NCBI RefSeq assembly: GCF_014697075.1
Contig: NZ_JACJRE010000046.1
Coordinates: forward strand, 1 to 62,564
Direction: 5' to 3'
Source of the DNA: Tolypothrix sp. FACHB-123
GTDB taxonomy: Bacteria > Cyanobacteriota > Cyanobacteriia > Cyanobacteriales > Nostocaceae
Length of the DNA: 62,564 nt
The notes beneath the pieces are model-generated. The model was not told the origin of the DNA. It ran no database searches and saw only the letters and a list, made by a program, of their open reading frames with translations. Shown here piece after piece: positions 20,019 to 29,165 of this stretch. The stretch's first letter is position 1; each line of letters opens with the position of its first letter. The translations under genes and the position numbers were made by a program.

Positions 20019-20048
20019 TAAGCCTGAGAGTAATTACCCTCAGGCTTA
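20019..20048 (+). terminator. Hairpin downstream of lspA
   Basis: TAAGCCTGAG (20019-20028) and CTCAGGCTTA (20039-20048) form a perfect 10-bp stem with a 10-base loop, about 100 bp after the lspA stop. The following GATTATTTGC is only moderately T-rich. Confidence 0.6.
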
Positions 20049-20211
20049 GATTATTTGCAAACCTTAATTTTAGGATATCAAATCAGAATTTGAGATATTT
20101 GCTGTCGCAACTTTGGATTGCATATTATGCAATTTTATTAACTAGTGCGAGATATCAGATGAACTGACTATTTATAATTGGCAAATAAATCTCAAAATTC
20201 TGTTTCATCTG

Positions 20212-20844
20212 TTAGTTCCCAGTAGATGGAGTTGTTGGGGAACTAGTAGCCGGAACTTCAGTAGGAGAACTTGCTCCTGGTTCGATAGTATTGCCTTGGT
20301 TGCTAGAATCAGGTGTAGTTGTACTGTTTGGTACTGGAGTTAAACTACCAGGAGTACTAGAATCGGGTGTAGTTGTACTGTTTGGTACTGGAGTTAAACT
20401 GCCAGGATTAGGATTACCTGGTTCAGGCATGTTAGTAGTACCTGGTGCTGGTACTGGAGTTACAGGTGTATTGCTACCTGGTACTGGAGTGCTGTCAGTA
20501 GGAGAGGTGGTACTGTTTGGTGATGAATTGGTTGTATCAGCAGGACTAGATCCTGGTGTGGTAGTGCTACCTGGTGTTGTACCTTCATTGGTTGGACTGG
20601 TTGTTGTACCGCTATTAGGAGCGCTAGTATCAACTGGGGTGCCACCTTGACAACGTGAATTTAGCGGAAAATTTTCACACAGAATTTTCATTCCTTCTGG
20701 TGACATTTTGATTTCCGTTGGTGAACTAGTGGATGAGCTATTAGATTGAGCTATGGAGGATTTACTTGATTCGGCACCAGCAACATTGGCACTTAGGGCT
20801 AAAGTTAGGGCTGTACCAATCAGGCTCAGAGTTTTTCCCTTCAT
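20212..20844 (-). CDS. Secreted Pro/Ser/Thr-rich protein with conserved two-cysteine motif
   Basis: The 210-residue product begins with a signal peptide (MKGKTLSLIGTALTLALSA, likely cleavage after NVAGA). Then comes a short conserved-looking segment, SPEGMKILCENFPLNSRCQG, whose two cysteines could form a disulfide. The remaining about 140 residues are low complexity (Thr, Ser, Pro, Gly, Asn). They include a tandem duplication of PGSLTPVPNSTTTPDSS encoded by nearly identical DNA at 20293-20410. GAGGT precedes the ATG, supporting the start. The function is unknown; an exported or cell-wall-associated protein is likely. It is monocistronic. Confidence 0.8.
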   Translation of the reverse strand: MKGKTLSLIGTALTLALSANVAGAESSKSSIAQSNSSSTSSPTEIKMSPEGMKILCENFPLNSRCQGGTPVDTSAPNSGTTTSPTNEGTTPGSTTTPGSSPADTTNSSPNSTTSPTDSTPVPGSNTPVTPVPAPGTTNMPEPGNPNPGSLTPVPNSTTTPDSSTPGSLTPVPNSTTTPDSSNQGNTIEPGASSPTEVPATSSPTTPSTGN

Positions 20845-21278
20845 TCTGAATTAACCTCAACGGAACACTCCGCCCATTAAACCAAACAATATTATTTATA
20901 AAATCTGTCTAAATGGGGATGTATATTTTTGCTGAAATATATGTGGATTTGTTAAAGCGGTAAATTTTACACGGTTGATTTCTTGAATATTAGTTTTGAC
21001 GATGACAAAAGCAAATTTGCTATTTTAGGACTTGATTATGACTAATAGTATATATAATAAGCACTCTAGAGTTGAGATACAAGTATTTAGTGATGTAAAT
21101 AGTGGTTCAAGACAAATTTAGTAAATATGCTGATTAACTATATTTCAGATGTAAAATATATTCGGAAAAAATCAGTACAGCTAATTTCTGCTTAGGCTTA
21201 TGAGTAAAATGGTGTAAGACTACCATTAAAATTGTAAATCTTCTGATTCTTAGTTAATAGGCGTAATGTAAATAGCCA
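20845..21278. other. Divergent intergenic region before the FHA-PBP gene
   Basis: These 434 A+T-rich bp separate two divergent genes and should hold both promoters. I see no repeat, RNA gene or strong regulatory motif. Confidence 0.45.
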
Positions 21279-23549
21279 ATGAGTTCCCCGCAACCCCCTC
21301 AAAAGCCCCAAACAATACTTGGTCAACTGACGCAAGCCGTACATACAATTCAAGCTAGGGTGGATTTTTCCAAACTGGCACTTAAGCCTAATGCCAAAGT
21401 TCCGGAACTGTGGGTGCAGGATGCGGGGGCAGATAAGGCGGAGGTATATCCGTTGTTAGGCGATCGCTATATTTTAGGACGCAGTTCCAAATCTAGCGAT
21501 ATTGTGGTTCGCAACCCGGTAGTTAGCCAAATTCACCTGTCATTATCCCGTGATTCTAGCCAACGCACCCCCGTTTTCATTATTAAAGACGAAAACTCTA
21601 CTAATGGTATTTACCGAGGTAAGCGCAGGGTCACCTCTTTAGAATTACGTCATGGCGATATTCTCACCTTGGGGCCACCAGAACTAGCGGCTTCTGTGCG
21701 TCTCCAATATGTCGATCCACCAGCTTGGTATGTGAAAGCAGCAACTTGGGCTACTTATGGCGTTGGTGGGGTGAGTGCCTTATTCGCTTTGATAATTGGT
21801 GTGGAATGGCTGAAATTTTCTGTTAGACCTTTACCAACAGCTACCCGTGCGCCTGTGGTGGTTTACGCCCGTGATGGTTCTACTCCACTGCGCGAGCCGA
21901 GAACTACTTCTCACATAGATTTGAAGCGATTGGAGGATTTTGGCCCTTATTTAGCAAAAGCTGTGGTGGCCTCGGAAGACAGTCGTTATTATTGGCACTT
22001 TGGTGTCGATCCTTTAGGGATTTTGCGCGCTGTGCTGATTAATAGCCGTAGCGGTGATGTCCAGCAAGGAGCCAGTACAGTTACCCAACAAGTTGCTCGC
22101 AGTTTGTTCCGGGATTATGTAGGTAGGCAAGATTCCCTAGGACGAAAATTGCGGGAAGCTGTGGTAGCTCTAAAGCTGGAAACGTTTTACAGCAAAGACG
22201 AGATTTTGCTGACTTATTTAAATAGAGTATTTTTAGGTGGGGATACCTCTGGTTTTGAGGATGCTGCTAAGTATTACTTTGAAAAGTCGGCTAAGGAATT
22301 AACTTTGTCAGAAGCGGCGACTTTGGTAGGTATTTTACCAGGCCCCAACGCCTTTGATTTTTGTGGAGATGGCCCCAATAAGCTAGAAGCCGCTGAATAC
22401 CGTAACCGCGTGATTAAGCGGATGGTAGAAATGGGTCAAATCAAGCCAGAGGAGGCGAACCGCGCTAGACGTTCCACTGTCCAAGTCAGCCCAAAAGTTT
22501 GCGAACAGCAGGCGAAAACAATCAGTCCTTATTTTTACAGTTATGTGTTCCAAGAACTGGAAGACATTTTAGGGGAGGGGGCAGCCAAAGAAGGCAATTA
22601 TATTATTGAAACTCAGCTAGATCCAGCTATTCAGGCGCAAGCAGAAGTAGCATTACGTAATTCAGTGAATAATGCTGGGTCAAATTTTGGCTTTTCCCAA
22701 GGTGCGATCGTTACTTTGGATTCCAGCAATGGCAGTATTTTAGCTATGGTTGGGGGAACAGATTATAGAAGAAGCCAGTTTAATCGGGCGGTGCAAGCCA
22801 AAAGGCAACCAGGTTCCACTTTTAAAATTTTTGCTTATGCTGCTGCCCTAGTACAAGGAATTTCCCCATTTAAGAGTTATTCTTGTGCGCCTTTAACTTG
22901 GCAAGGCTTTACTTACAAACCCTGTCGTGTGGGTGGAGATACCAGCTTAGACGTAAGTACGGGTTTGGCGCTTTCAGAAAATCCCATCGCTTTGCGAATA
23001 GCACGAGAAGTTGGGCTAGACAAAGTGGTAGCAATGGCCCATCGTTTGGGAGTGAAATCAGCGCTCGATCCTGTTCCGGGTTTGGTGCTGGGTCAAAGTG
23101 TTGTCAATGTTTTAGAAATGACAGGTTCTTTTGGAGCCATCGCTAATCGTGGGGTATGGAATCCTCCCCATGCAATTAGCCGAATTTTAGACAGTGGTGA
23201 TTGTCGAGATCCCAAAGATTTCAAAACTTGCCGTGTAATTTACTCTTTTGACCAAGATCCCGATGCGAATAAACGCGTACTATCCAATGAAGTAGCCGAT
23301 CAGATGACTACTATGATGCGGGCGGTAGTTACCAGAGGTACAGGTCGGGGTGCGGCTATTGGATTAGGGGAAGCTGGTAAAACAGGTACAACGGATAAGA
23401 ACGTTGACTTATGGTACATCGGCTTTATTCCCAGTCGCCGCTTGGTTACGGGAATTTGGTTAGGCAATGACAATAATTCCCCCACATCTGGTAGTAGTGC
23501 GCAAGCAGCTCAATTATGGGGTAATTATATGGGGCGAATTGTTAAGTAA
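21279..23549 (+). CDS. FHA-domain class A penicillin-binding protein (transglycosylase/transpeptidase)
   Basis: The 756-residue bifunctional peptidoglycan synthase has an N-terminal cytoplasmic FHA domain, about residues 55-145. It includes YILGRSSKSSDIVV, PVVSQIHLSLS and ENSTNGIY, the phosphothreonine-recognition residues. One membrane helix follows (about 160-180). The GT51 glycosyltransferase carries VVASEDSRYYWHFGVD and QGASTVTQQVAR, and the transpeptidase carries the active Ser in RQPGSTFKIFAY, SEN (SxN) and GKTGTTDKN (KTG). The FHA fusion suggests control by Ser/Thr kinases, which is an inference. It is convergent with the DUF4335 gene. Confidence 0.92.
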   Translation: MSSPQPPQKPQTILGQLTQAVHTIQARVDFSKLALKPNAKVPELWVQDAGADKAEVYPLLGDRYILGRSSKSSDIVVRNPVVSQIHLSLSRDSSQRTPVFIIKDENSTNGIYRGKRRVTSLELRHGDILTLGPPELAASVRLQYVDPPAWYVKAATWATYGVGGVSALFALIIGVEWLKFSVRPLPTATRAPVVVYARDGSTPLREPRTTSHIDLKRLEDFGPYLAKAVVASEDSRYYWHFGVDPLGILRAVLINSRSGDVQQGASTVTQQVARSLFRDYVGRQDSLGRKLREAVVALKLETFYSKDEILLTYLNRVFLGGDTSGFEDAAKYYFEKSAKELTLSEAATLVGILPGPNAFDFCGDGPNKLEAAEYRNRVIKRMVEMGQIKPEEANRARRSTVQVSPKVCEQQAKTISPYFYSYVFQELEDILGEGAAKEGNYIIETQLDPAIQAQAEVALRNSVNNAGSNFGFSQGAIVTLDSSNGSILAMVGGTDYRRSQFNRAVQAKRQPGSTFKIFAYAAALVQGISPFKSYSCAPLTWQGFTYKPCRVGGDTSLDVSTGLALSENPIALRIAREVGLDKVVAMAHRLGVKSALDPVPGLVLGQSVVNVLEMTGSFGAIANRGVWNPPHAISRILDSGDCRDPKDFKTCRVIYSFDQDPDANKRVLSNEVADQMTTMMRAVVTRGTGRGAAIGLGEAGKTGTTDKNVDLWYIGFIPSRRLVTGIWLGNDNNSPTSGSSAQAAQLWGNYMGRIVK

Positions 23550-23577
23550 TTGGTCAGTTGTCAGTTGTCAGTTGTCA
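23550..23577 (+). repeat. Heptanucleotide tandem repeat between convergent genes
   Basis: Three to four copies of GTCAGTT lie in the 68-bp gap between the PBP and DUF4335 stop codons. The same heptamer family recurs at 27864-27940 and near 44992. Confidence 0.8.
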
Positions 23578-23617
23578 AGAGTTTTTTCTTGTTGCTAATA
23601 CTTTTATTCCTGTTTCA

Positions 23618-25123
23618 TTATTGATATCCACGCCAGGGAGCGATTTCTAATTTACCGCTGGGCTGAAAAATGAGTTGGAAATGGGCAAGTGGTTCTTTGG
23701 TATTGGGGGCGACTAAATTAGAGCCGTAAGCTGCTTGTAACAACTGGGGAAGAGGAGTTTCTCTAGCATAATCATAGGCAACTTGGTTCAGTGGTTCATA
23801 ATCTGCGATCGCGCCATCTTTATTTACCGCTACCCGATATTTCAAATCTCTATCAAAGTTGGGTTTACCACCCCAACGTTGGCGAACTGTATTATAAAGG
23901 TTCTGGCTTAAATCTTTGACTGCATTTGAGTCAGTAATTTTTACGCCAACGACTTCTGGTGTCTTGGTATATCCTCGCCAAGGACTAACTTGTAGTTCAC
24001 CTGTTCTTGTCAATACAACTTTAAATTGGGCAATTGGTTCGTTGCCAATAGGGGCACCTTGAGCGGGATTGTACAGTAAGTTAGGTAAAGGAGTTTTTTG
24101 GATATCATCATTGGCCTTTTTATTGACTGGTTTATAGCCAATAATCGCTCCATCGGCCGCCGCGCCTACACGATAAATTAAATCTTCTTGTAATCCTGAG
24201 CGATTAGTCCAAGCGGGATTAATTTGGTTATACACTTGGCGATTTAATGCACGCAGTTTCGATGCATCGGTAATTTCTGGAACAGTAGTTAAAAGTGCTT
24301 CTAAATCTCTAACTGCGGCGGTTGCTGTAGTGGGTGTGGGATTGGGTGTGGGAGTTACCGCCGCATTAGTAGCCGCATCTGTGGGCGTAACAGTTGGGGT
24401 AGCTGTAGGAGTGATAGTTGATGCAATCGGCGCTGTAGACTCAACAGCTACAGGACTAGCACTAGGTGAAGCACTAGGAGTTGTGGAGTTAGTTGGGTCT
24501 TGTGATTTTGTCTCTGGTGCACGGAGTTGCGGCGATGGTACCAAGCTTAAAGCTAATGCTGCAACTGCCAAACTAGAAACGCCCACACTAGCAGGTACTA
24601 CTTGCTTTAAGACAGCTTGATTTGCAATACTACTGCGTCTAGCAACTGGTTGTAATTCCAGTGATAATTCTGGTAAAGTTTGGGTGTCAGCAAAAAACTG
24701 ATCGACTGCTTCTACTAAGTCAAATAACTGTACCGTATTCAAATCTACTTCAATAGGTTCTTTACTCCGATTAGGGTTAGTATCAAAACCTTCGGCTTCA
24801 CCTTCAGAATGGACAATCAATCTATGTCTATTGATGTCTATTTTTTGTATTTCTACTAACTCGGAATCGCGATTGTGTGCTTGGGGATTTGGTACGTTAC
24901 TCAAAAATTCTTGAGCATAACCACTAACAGCTCTCACCAAACTTTCAAAGAATTCTCTTCCTCCCCTTAAGGGCTGCTTATAACTAGATAAATAGCATTC
25001 TGCATTTACTAATATTGATAGTTCTGGACGCAACTCTTGAAATTGTGCAGCCCTAGTTGCATCACTTAACCCTTCTAATAGCAATGTACAATTAGGTAGA
25101 CTATACTTACGTTGAATATTCAT
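23618..25123 (-). CDS. DUF4335 domain membrane-anchored protein
   Basis: The 501-residue protein begins with the DUF4335 region (MNIQRKYSLPNCTLLLEGL, about residues 1-160). A single predicted membrane helix follows (about 172-195, VGVSSLAVAALALSLV), then a Pro/Thr/Ala-rich linker of about 70 residues. The C-terminus has two related modules of roughly 100 residues. Each contains DLxYRV or DLIYRV, DGAI, a TPLP motif and an APWRGY or SPWRGY ending. The function is unknown. Its start overlaps the DUF3038 stop by four bases (ATGA), so the two proteins are translationally coupled and probably act together. Confidence 0.85.
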   Translation of the reverse strand: MNIQRKYSLPNCTLLLEGLSDATRAAQFQELRPELSILVNAECYLSSYKQPLRGGREFFESLVRAVSGYAQEFLSNVPNPQAHNRDSELVEIQKIDINRHRLIVHSEGEAEGFDTNPNRSKEPIEVDLNTVQLFDLVEAVDQFFADTQTLPELSLELQPVARRSSIANQAVLKQVVPASVGVSSLAVAALALSLVPSPQLRAPETKSQDPTNSTTPSASPSASPVAVESTAPIASTITPTATPTVTPTDAATNAAVTPTPNPTPTTATAAVRDLEALLTTVPEITDASKLRALNRQVYNQINPAWTNRSGLQEDLIYRVGAAADGAIIGYKPVNKKANDDIQKTPLPNLLYNPAQGAPIGNEPIAQFKVVLTRTGELQVSPWRGYTKTPEVVGVKITDSNAVKDLSQNLYNTVRQRWGGKPNFDRDLKYRVAVNKDGAIADYEPLNQVAYDYARETPLPQLLQAAYGSNLVAPNTKEPLAHFQLIFQPSGKLEIAPWRGYQ

Positions 25124-25746
25124 TCTACTTCCCCATCAAAAAGACTGATCCAGAACCGCTGCATCCCTGCTGTGCCAGTACAGAAGAGTAGTTGTCCTAA
25201 TAGATCTATAGCCAGATCGTCTAATTTTTCATCAGAATTTAATGCCAATACTCCCGATCGCCTGGGACTCATCCTACTGCGAAAATGCGTTCTAAATCGC
25301 TCCAAATAATTAGACAGCCGCAAATTTTGTTCTAGTGGGAGTTGCTTTTCATTCATTTGTTGATAAATCATCAACAATTGGCGGATGACAACTGTTAGGC
25401 GTCGCGCTATGTAACAAGCAATCACCACTAAAGCTTTTGCTTCCATGATGCTTAAAGGGCGGCGCATGTGTGCTCGACGCAGTGGGTTAGAGCTACGCAT
25501 TCGCCATAAATTAACTCTATCTTTAATAATTCCTTTGAGGTCTAATTCATCGGCAAAAGCAAGGATGGCTTCGGAACCACCGAGTTCTAAAGCTTCAATT
25601 GCTAGTAAAATCAGATCTATTTGCACCCGAGTTCTGCGGGGACATCCTTGTCCCTCAGTCGCCGGATCGGGTAATGTATCCAAAATCATAGGCAATGAGG
25701 GGGGAGGCGGACTGTTGAAAGGCGTTAAACTTGCGGAGACATTCAT
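25120..25746 (-). CDS. DUF3038 domain protein
   Basis: The 208-residue, soluble, mostly helical protein contains the DUF3038 core, LILLAIEALELGGSEAILAF through RRLTVVIRQLLMIYQ. DUF3038 proteins are restricted to cyanobacteria, to my knowledge, and have no assigned function. It is the first gene of a two-gene unit with the DUF4335 protein. The N-terminal 25 residues are Pro-rich and variable. Confidence 0.85.
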   Translation of the reverse strand: MNVSASLTPFNSPPPPSLPMILDTLPDPATEGQGCPRRTRVQIDLILLAIEALELGGSEAILAFADELDLKGIIKDRVNLWRMRSSNPLRRAHMRRPLSIMEAKALVVIACYIARRLTVVIRQLLMIYQQMNEKQLPLEQNLRLSNYLERFRTHFRSRMSPRRSGVLALNSDEKLDDLAIDLLGQLLFCTGTAGMQRFWISLFDGEVE

Positions 25747-26162
25747 TCTATAGATACCTTGTGCGGTTCCAACAGACTAGGTAAAACTAATTTAAGATAA
25801 ATAGCCAAACAAAAACATTAGGCTTGTAGTAGCAGTAATAATACTGCCTGATATATACATTACTTCTTCTAATCAAAGGTTTCCGTATACTGAAATCTAA
25901 GTTTTTAACACATAAGTGTATCAGCCTCAATAGGTAGTGCAATTCCATCCCTAGCTTGAATTAGATTCAAGTTATCGTCAATGGATAAGGAAACTAGAGC
26001 TTCGATCCCCAGCGTAAGACATTATAGTGTACGATTTGTCAGGTATCGGGAATTGGGAGCTAGAGGCTAGGAACTAGAGTCTAGGGTCTAAAGTCTAGGA
26101 ATAAGTTTTTTCTCATGCTCTATGCCCAATTCCCAAAACTCAATCCCTAATATCAATATTTT
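25747..26162. other. Divergent intergenic region upstream of apt
   Basis: These 416 bp include short degenerate repeats near 26045-26100 (GAACTAGAGTCTAGGGTC type) just before apt. Otherwise nothing is recognisable. Confidence 0.45.
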
Positions 26163-26681
26163 ATGGATTTGAAGTCGCTAATTCGTGATATACCAGATTT
26201 CCCCAAGCCTGGAATTTTATTTCGAGATATCACTACGCTGCTACGCGATCCTCAAGGACTGCGCTACACTATTGATTTTTTTGCCCAACGGTGTGTTGAA
26301 AAGGAAATGATCCCAGATTACATTGTGGGGATGGAGTCGCGGGGCTTTATTTTTGGCTCTCCTTTGGCTTATAAGTTAGGTTCTGGGTTTATTCCGGCTC
26401 GCAAAAAAGGTAAGTTGCCAGGAGCAGTACACTCTATTGAGTATGAATTAGAGTATGGTACAGACTCTTTGGAAGTGCATCAAGATGCGTTACACCCAGG
26501 TAGCCGAGTTTTGATTGTGGACGATTTGATCGCTACAGGAGGAACAGCGGGTGCAACTGCGAAGTTAGTGCAGAAGATTGGCTGCGATTTAGTGGGCTTT
26601 GGGTTTATTATCGAGCTACGGGATTTACAAGGACGGAAACATCTGCCAGATGTGCCAATTATCTCGCTGATTGAATATTAG
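26163..26681 (+). CDS. apt: Adenine phosphoribosyltransferase
   Basis: Apt salvages adenine by transferring ribose-5-phosphate from PRPP to give AMP in the cytosol. The 172-residue protein has the PRPP-binding loop [16 protein letters not shown] and the family motifs [34 protein letters not shown] and [15 protein letters not shown]. Length is standard. It is followed after 131 bp of repeat-rich sequence by a permease gene with no functional connection evident. Confidence 0.96.
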   Translation: MDLKSLIRDIPDFPKPGILFRDITTLLRDPQGLRYTIDFFAQRCVEKEMIPDYIVGMESRGFIFGSPLAYKLGSGFIPARKKGKLPGAVHSIEYELEYGTDSLEVHQDALHPGSRVLIVDDLIATGGTAGATAKLVQKIGCDLVGFGFIIELRDLQGRKHLPDVPIISLIEY

Positions 26682-26732
26682 TCAAGAGTCAAAAATTTTA
26701 TAGTCTATAGTTCATAGTCAACAGTCCATAAT

Positions 26733-26805
26733 GAATTGATTATTGACCCTTGACTCTTGACTTTTAACCCTTGACCTTTGACCACTGACCCTTGACCATT
26801 GACTA
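26733..26805 (+). repeat. Degenerate TTGACC/TTGACT heptamer array
   Basis: About nine degenerate heptamers of the type TTGACCC, TTGACTC, TTGACTT and TTGACCA run almost up to the start codon of the following permease gene. This resembles the short tandemly repeated repetitive sequences common in heterocystous cyanobacteria. Confidence 0.8.
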
Positions 26806-26812
26806 AACTGCA

Positions 26813-27859
26813 ATGACATCTACAAAAATTTCTCTGGAGACAAGTCTGAACTGGCTAATTAGGCTGGTTACGAGTGAGACTTTTATTTATGTAGTGAAAA
26901 GGATTCTACAGGCATTGTTGACTTTATTTTTGGCGTCAGCATTGTCATTTTTGGTGATCCAACTAGCGCCAGGGGATTATGTAGATACATTGCAGCAAAA
27001 CCCCAAAATTTCCCGAGATAGAATTGACGAAATTAAGCAACAGTTAGGTTTGGATAAGTCTTGGTTAGAGCAATTTTGGTTGTGGTTGTGGCGAATCTTT
27101 ACTAAGGGAGATTTTGGCACGAGTTTTGTTTATCAACGCCCTGTGGTGTCGCTGTTGCAAGAACGGATACCAGCGACTTTGTTGTTAGCGATCGCATCTT
27201 TAATTGTCACATGGGCGATCGCTATTCCTTTGGGTATTATCGCGGCTGTGAAGCAAAATAAGCTGGTTGACCGGGTATTACAAGTCATCAGTTACACCGG
27301 ACAAGGTTTTCCCAGCTTTATTACGGCGTTATTTCTGTTGATTGTGGCGCAGCTTACCTCACCTTTGTTTCCAGTGGGTAGCATGACTAGCATTAATCAC
27401 TCAGAATTATCCTGGTTTGGTAAACTCCTGGATCTGGGTTGGCATATGATTCTACCAACGATCGCACTTTCAATTACTAGTTTTGCGGGTTTGCAACGGA
27501 TTACTCGCGGCGAATTATTGGATGTTCTGCGTCAAGATTATATCCAAACGGCGCGGGCGAAAGGTTTGCCAGAAAATCGCGTAATTTACGTTCATGCTTT
27601 GCGTAACGCTATTAACCCCCTAATTACCTTGCTGGGTTTTGAATTGGCTGGGTTGTTAAACGGTGCATTTATTGCGGAACAGTTCTTTAACTGGCCTGGT
27701 TTAGGAAGGTTAACTTTACAAGCTGTACAAGCACAGGATTTGTATTTATTAATGGCCAGCTTGGTGATGGGTGCGGTACTGTTGATTGTGGGTAACCTCA
27801 TTGCTGACTTAATGCTGAAAGCTGCCGATCCGCGCATTAAGTTGGAGAATTTGAATTAG
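26813..27859 (+). CDS. ABC transporter permease, OppB/DppB family
   Basis: The 348-residue protein has about six membrane helices. Its N-terminal portion is typical of oligopeptide/dipeptide/nickel importer permeases (FLVIQLAPGDYVD and LGLDKSWLEQF). The cytoplasmic coupling loop lies in DYIQTARAKGLPENRVIYVHALRNAI. FNWPGLGRLTLQAVQAQD is a further family landmark. No partner permease, ATPase or binding protein is adjacent, so it is an orphan whose partners are encoded elsewhere. The substrate cannot be told from sequence; peptides are the usual guess. Confidence 0.88.
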   Translation: MTSTKISLETSLNWLIRLVTSETFIYVVKRILQALLTLFLASALSFLVIQLAPGDYVDTLQQNPKISRDRIDEIKQQLGLDKSWLEQFWLWLWRIFTKGDFGTSFVYQRPVVSLLQERIPATLLLAIASLIVTWAIAIPLGIIAAVKQNKLVDRVLQVISYTGQGFPSFITALFLLIVAQLTSPLFPVGSMTSINHSELSWFGKLLDLGWHMILPTIALSITSFAGLQRITRGELLDVLRQDYIQTARAKGLPENRVIYVHALRNAINPLITLLGFELAGLLNGAFIAEQFFNWPGLGRLTLQAVQAQDLYLLMASLVMGAVLLIVGNLIADLMLKAADPRIKLENLN

Positions 27860-27863
27860 TCAA

Positions 27864-27940
27864 TGGTCAGTTGTCAGTTGTCAGTTGTTACAAGGAAAAG
27901 TCAACGGTCAACGGTCAACAGTCAACAGTCAACAGTCACC
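27864..27940 (+). repeat. Complementary heptamer arrays able to form a hairpin
   Basis: GTCAGTT-type heptamers (27866-27890) are followed by GTCAACG/GTCAACA heptamers (27900-27938), which are largely complementary to the first set. The transcript between the permease gene and the following small gene could fold into a long stem. Confidence 0.75.
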
Positions 27941-27950
27941 TCATTTCGCT

Positions 27951-28232
27951 ATGTTGTCGGAAGTATATTATCTAATACGTTCAAAATCTGATGGTCGTTA
28001 TCTGACGGCGCGTCCTGATGGGGAAGCGTCGGGTTATTTGTTGTTGTTTGCGGAAAATTTTGATGCTTTGAGTTATCTCAATACTCATGCGGCAGATGTG
28101 GCAAATCGCCTTGCTGTAGAATCTATTCCACGGACGCAGGTGGGTAGTTTGCTGAAGCGCTGGGGTTTTATTGGTGTTGGTGTTGTCACTGATCCTTTGT
28201 TACCCAAGATTGATTTTTTACAGCATGGTTAA
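27951..28232 (+). CDS. Small hypothetical protein
   Basis: The 93-residue product MLSEVYYLIRSKSDGRYL... is soluble and mixed alpha/beta in appearance, with no motif I can name. The frame is open from 27885, but the upstream part consists of translated heptamer repeats. The ATG at 27951 is therefore the sensible start. Codon use resembles its neighbours. I have an impression of conservation in cyanobacteria but no function. Confidence 0.6.
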   Translation: MLSEVYYLIRSKSDGRYLTARPDGEASGYLLLFAENFDALSYLNTHAADVANRLAVESIPRTQVGSLLKRWGFIGVGVVTDPLLPKIDFLQHG

Positions 28233-28369
28233 AGAATCTGAATTGAAGCGCGATCGCCTGTGTGTCATGATGATAAGAATTACACATTGGCTGGTTGCAT
28301 CTAGGCAGTGTATATACCAGAAGTGTTAGAAAAGACTTCAGAAACCATCTTGTCTTGAGGTGACAGGCT

Positions 28370-29005
28370 ATGGATGAAGTTGTGAAAAAAGTTGCAGCGT
28401 TGGGTTTACCAGGTGTGATTTTGGTGATCACAATGGCTGCTACAGGTTTTACGGGTGCGGCGGCGATTACCGCCGCTTTAGCTTTTTTAGGTGGCCCTGC
28501 GGGAATGCTGGGGGGAATTGCTGTGTTGGGATTGACGGGTTTAATTACCGATGCTTTGGCGAAAGTTAGTTTGGAAGATTTGCTGACAGCTGTTTATTGT
28601 CAACGCCGCCAAACTGAACCACATGGCAAACTTTTAGATGAGATTAATTCTTTATCGCTATTTGATGGCGATATGAAAGATAGACTCAAGATAACTGTTA
28701 CTGATGGGTGTGGTTGTGCCACGGTAGTTACTGAGAATACAACAGATGATGCTAAAGAAGTAATTGCAATTCTCGAAAATGTCCCTGGTATGACTCGCGC
28801 CCATCACCGAGATTTTAAGAGTTCTAACCCGATTATGCGGTTGAGGGATGGTAGCGTGGTGAGAACTTGGAAAAATCAATTTGGCGTTGACCATGTTTTT
28901 ATTAGCGATCGCTATGACAGAATGATTTACGGTGGCTTTGTCGGTTGGATTCACAGCGAAGGTTTAAACCAAGCCATAAATCGTATTAGGCGAGATTTTA
29001 CTTAG
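28370..29005 (+). CDS. Hypothetical protein with Gly/Ala-rich hydrophobic N-terminus
   Basis: The 211-residue product has two adjacent hydrophobic, Gly/Ala-rich segments (about residues 12-60). They contain GFTGAAAITAALAFLGGP and GMLGGIAVLGLTGLITDAL, compatible with a membrane hairpin. The remainder is a soluble domain with two vicinal cysteines (DGCGCATVV) and the C-terminal phrase GFVGWIHSEGLNQAINRIR. I do not recognise a named family. GAGGTGAC upstream of the ATG supports the start. It lies 4.5 kb from no housekeeping gene cluster but beside two NTPase genes and several dispersed repeats, suggesting accessory DNA. Confidence 0.7.
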   Translation: MDEVVKKVAALGLPGVILVITMAATGFTGAAAITAALAFLGGPAGMLGGIAVLGLTGLITDALAKVSLEDLLTAVYCQRRQTEPHGKLLDEINSLSLFDGDMKDRLKITVTDGCGCATVVTENTTDDAKEVIAILENVPGMTRAHHRDFKSSNPIMRLRDGSVVRTWKNQFGVDHVFISDRYDRMIYGGFVGWIHSEGLNQAINRIRRDFT

Positions 29006-29041
29006 AGGTTGTTTGAAAAGTGGTTGGCTGTGATTTTAAAC

Positions 29042-29128
29042 ACTTAATGATCCCCCCTACCACTCTTAAAAAGGAGGGAAAAGTTCTTAAAATCCCCCTT
29101 TTTAAGGGGGATTTAGGGGGATCTAAAA
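29042..29128. repeat. Palindromic dispersed repeat (poly-C/poly-G type)
   Basis: GATCCCCCCTACC... and AATCCCCCTTTTTAAGGGG with GGGGGATCTAAAACGTTTTG form nested inverted repeats. A related copy occurs at 29949-30036 and a partial one at 30074-30110. Such short palindromic, possibly MITE-derived, repeats are common between genes of Nostocales. Confidence 0.8.
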
Positions 29129-29165
29129 CGTTTTGCTATCAACGACAGGACTTTTAAAATGTCTT

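Noticed and set aside
20291-20650. 119-codon plus-strand frame opposite the secreted low-complexity gene
   Set aside because: Complement of Pro/Thr/Ser codon repeats; the minus-strand frame has a signal peptide and a good ribosome-binding site.
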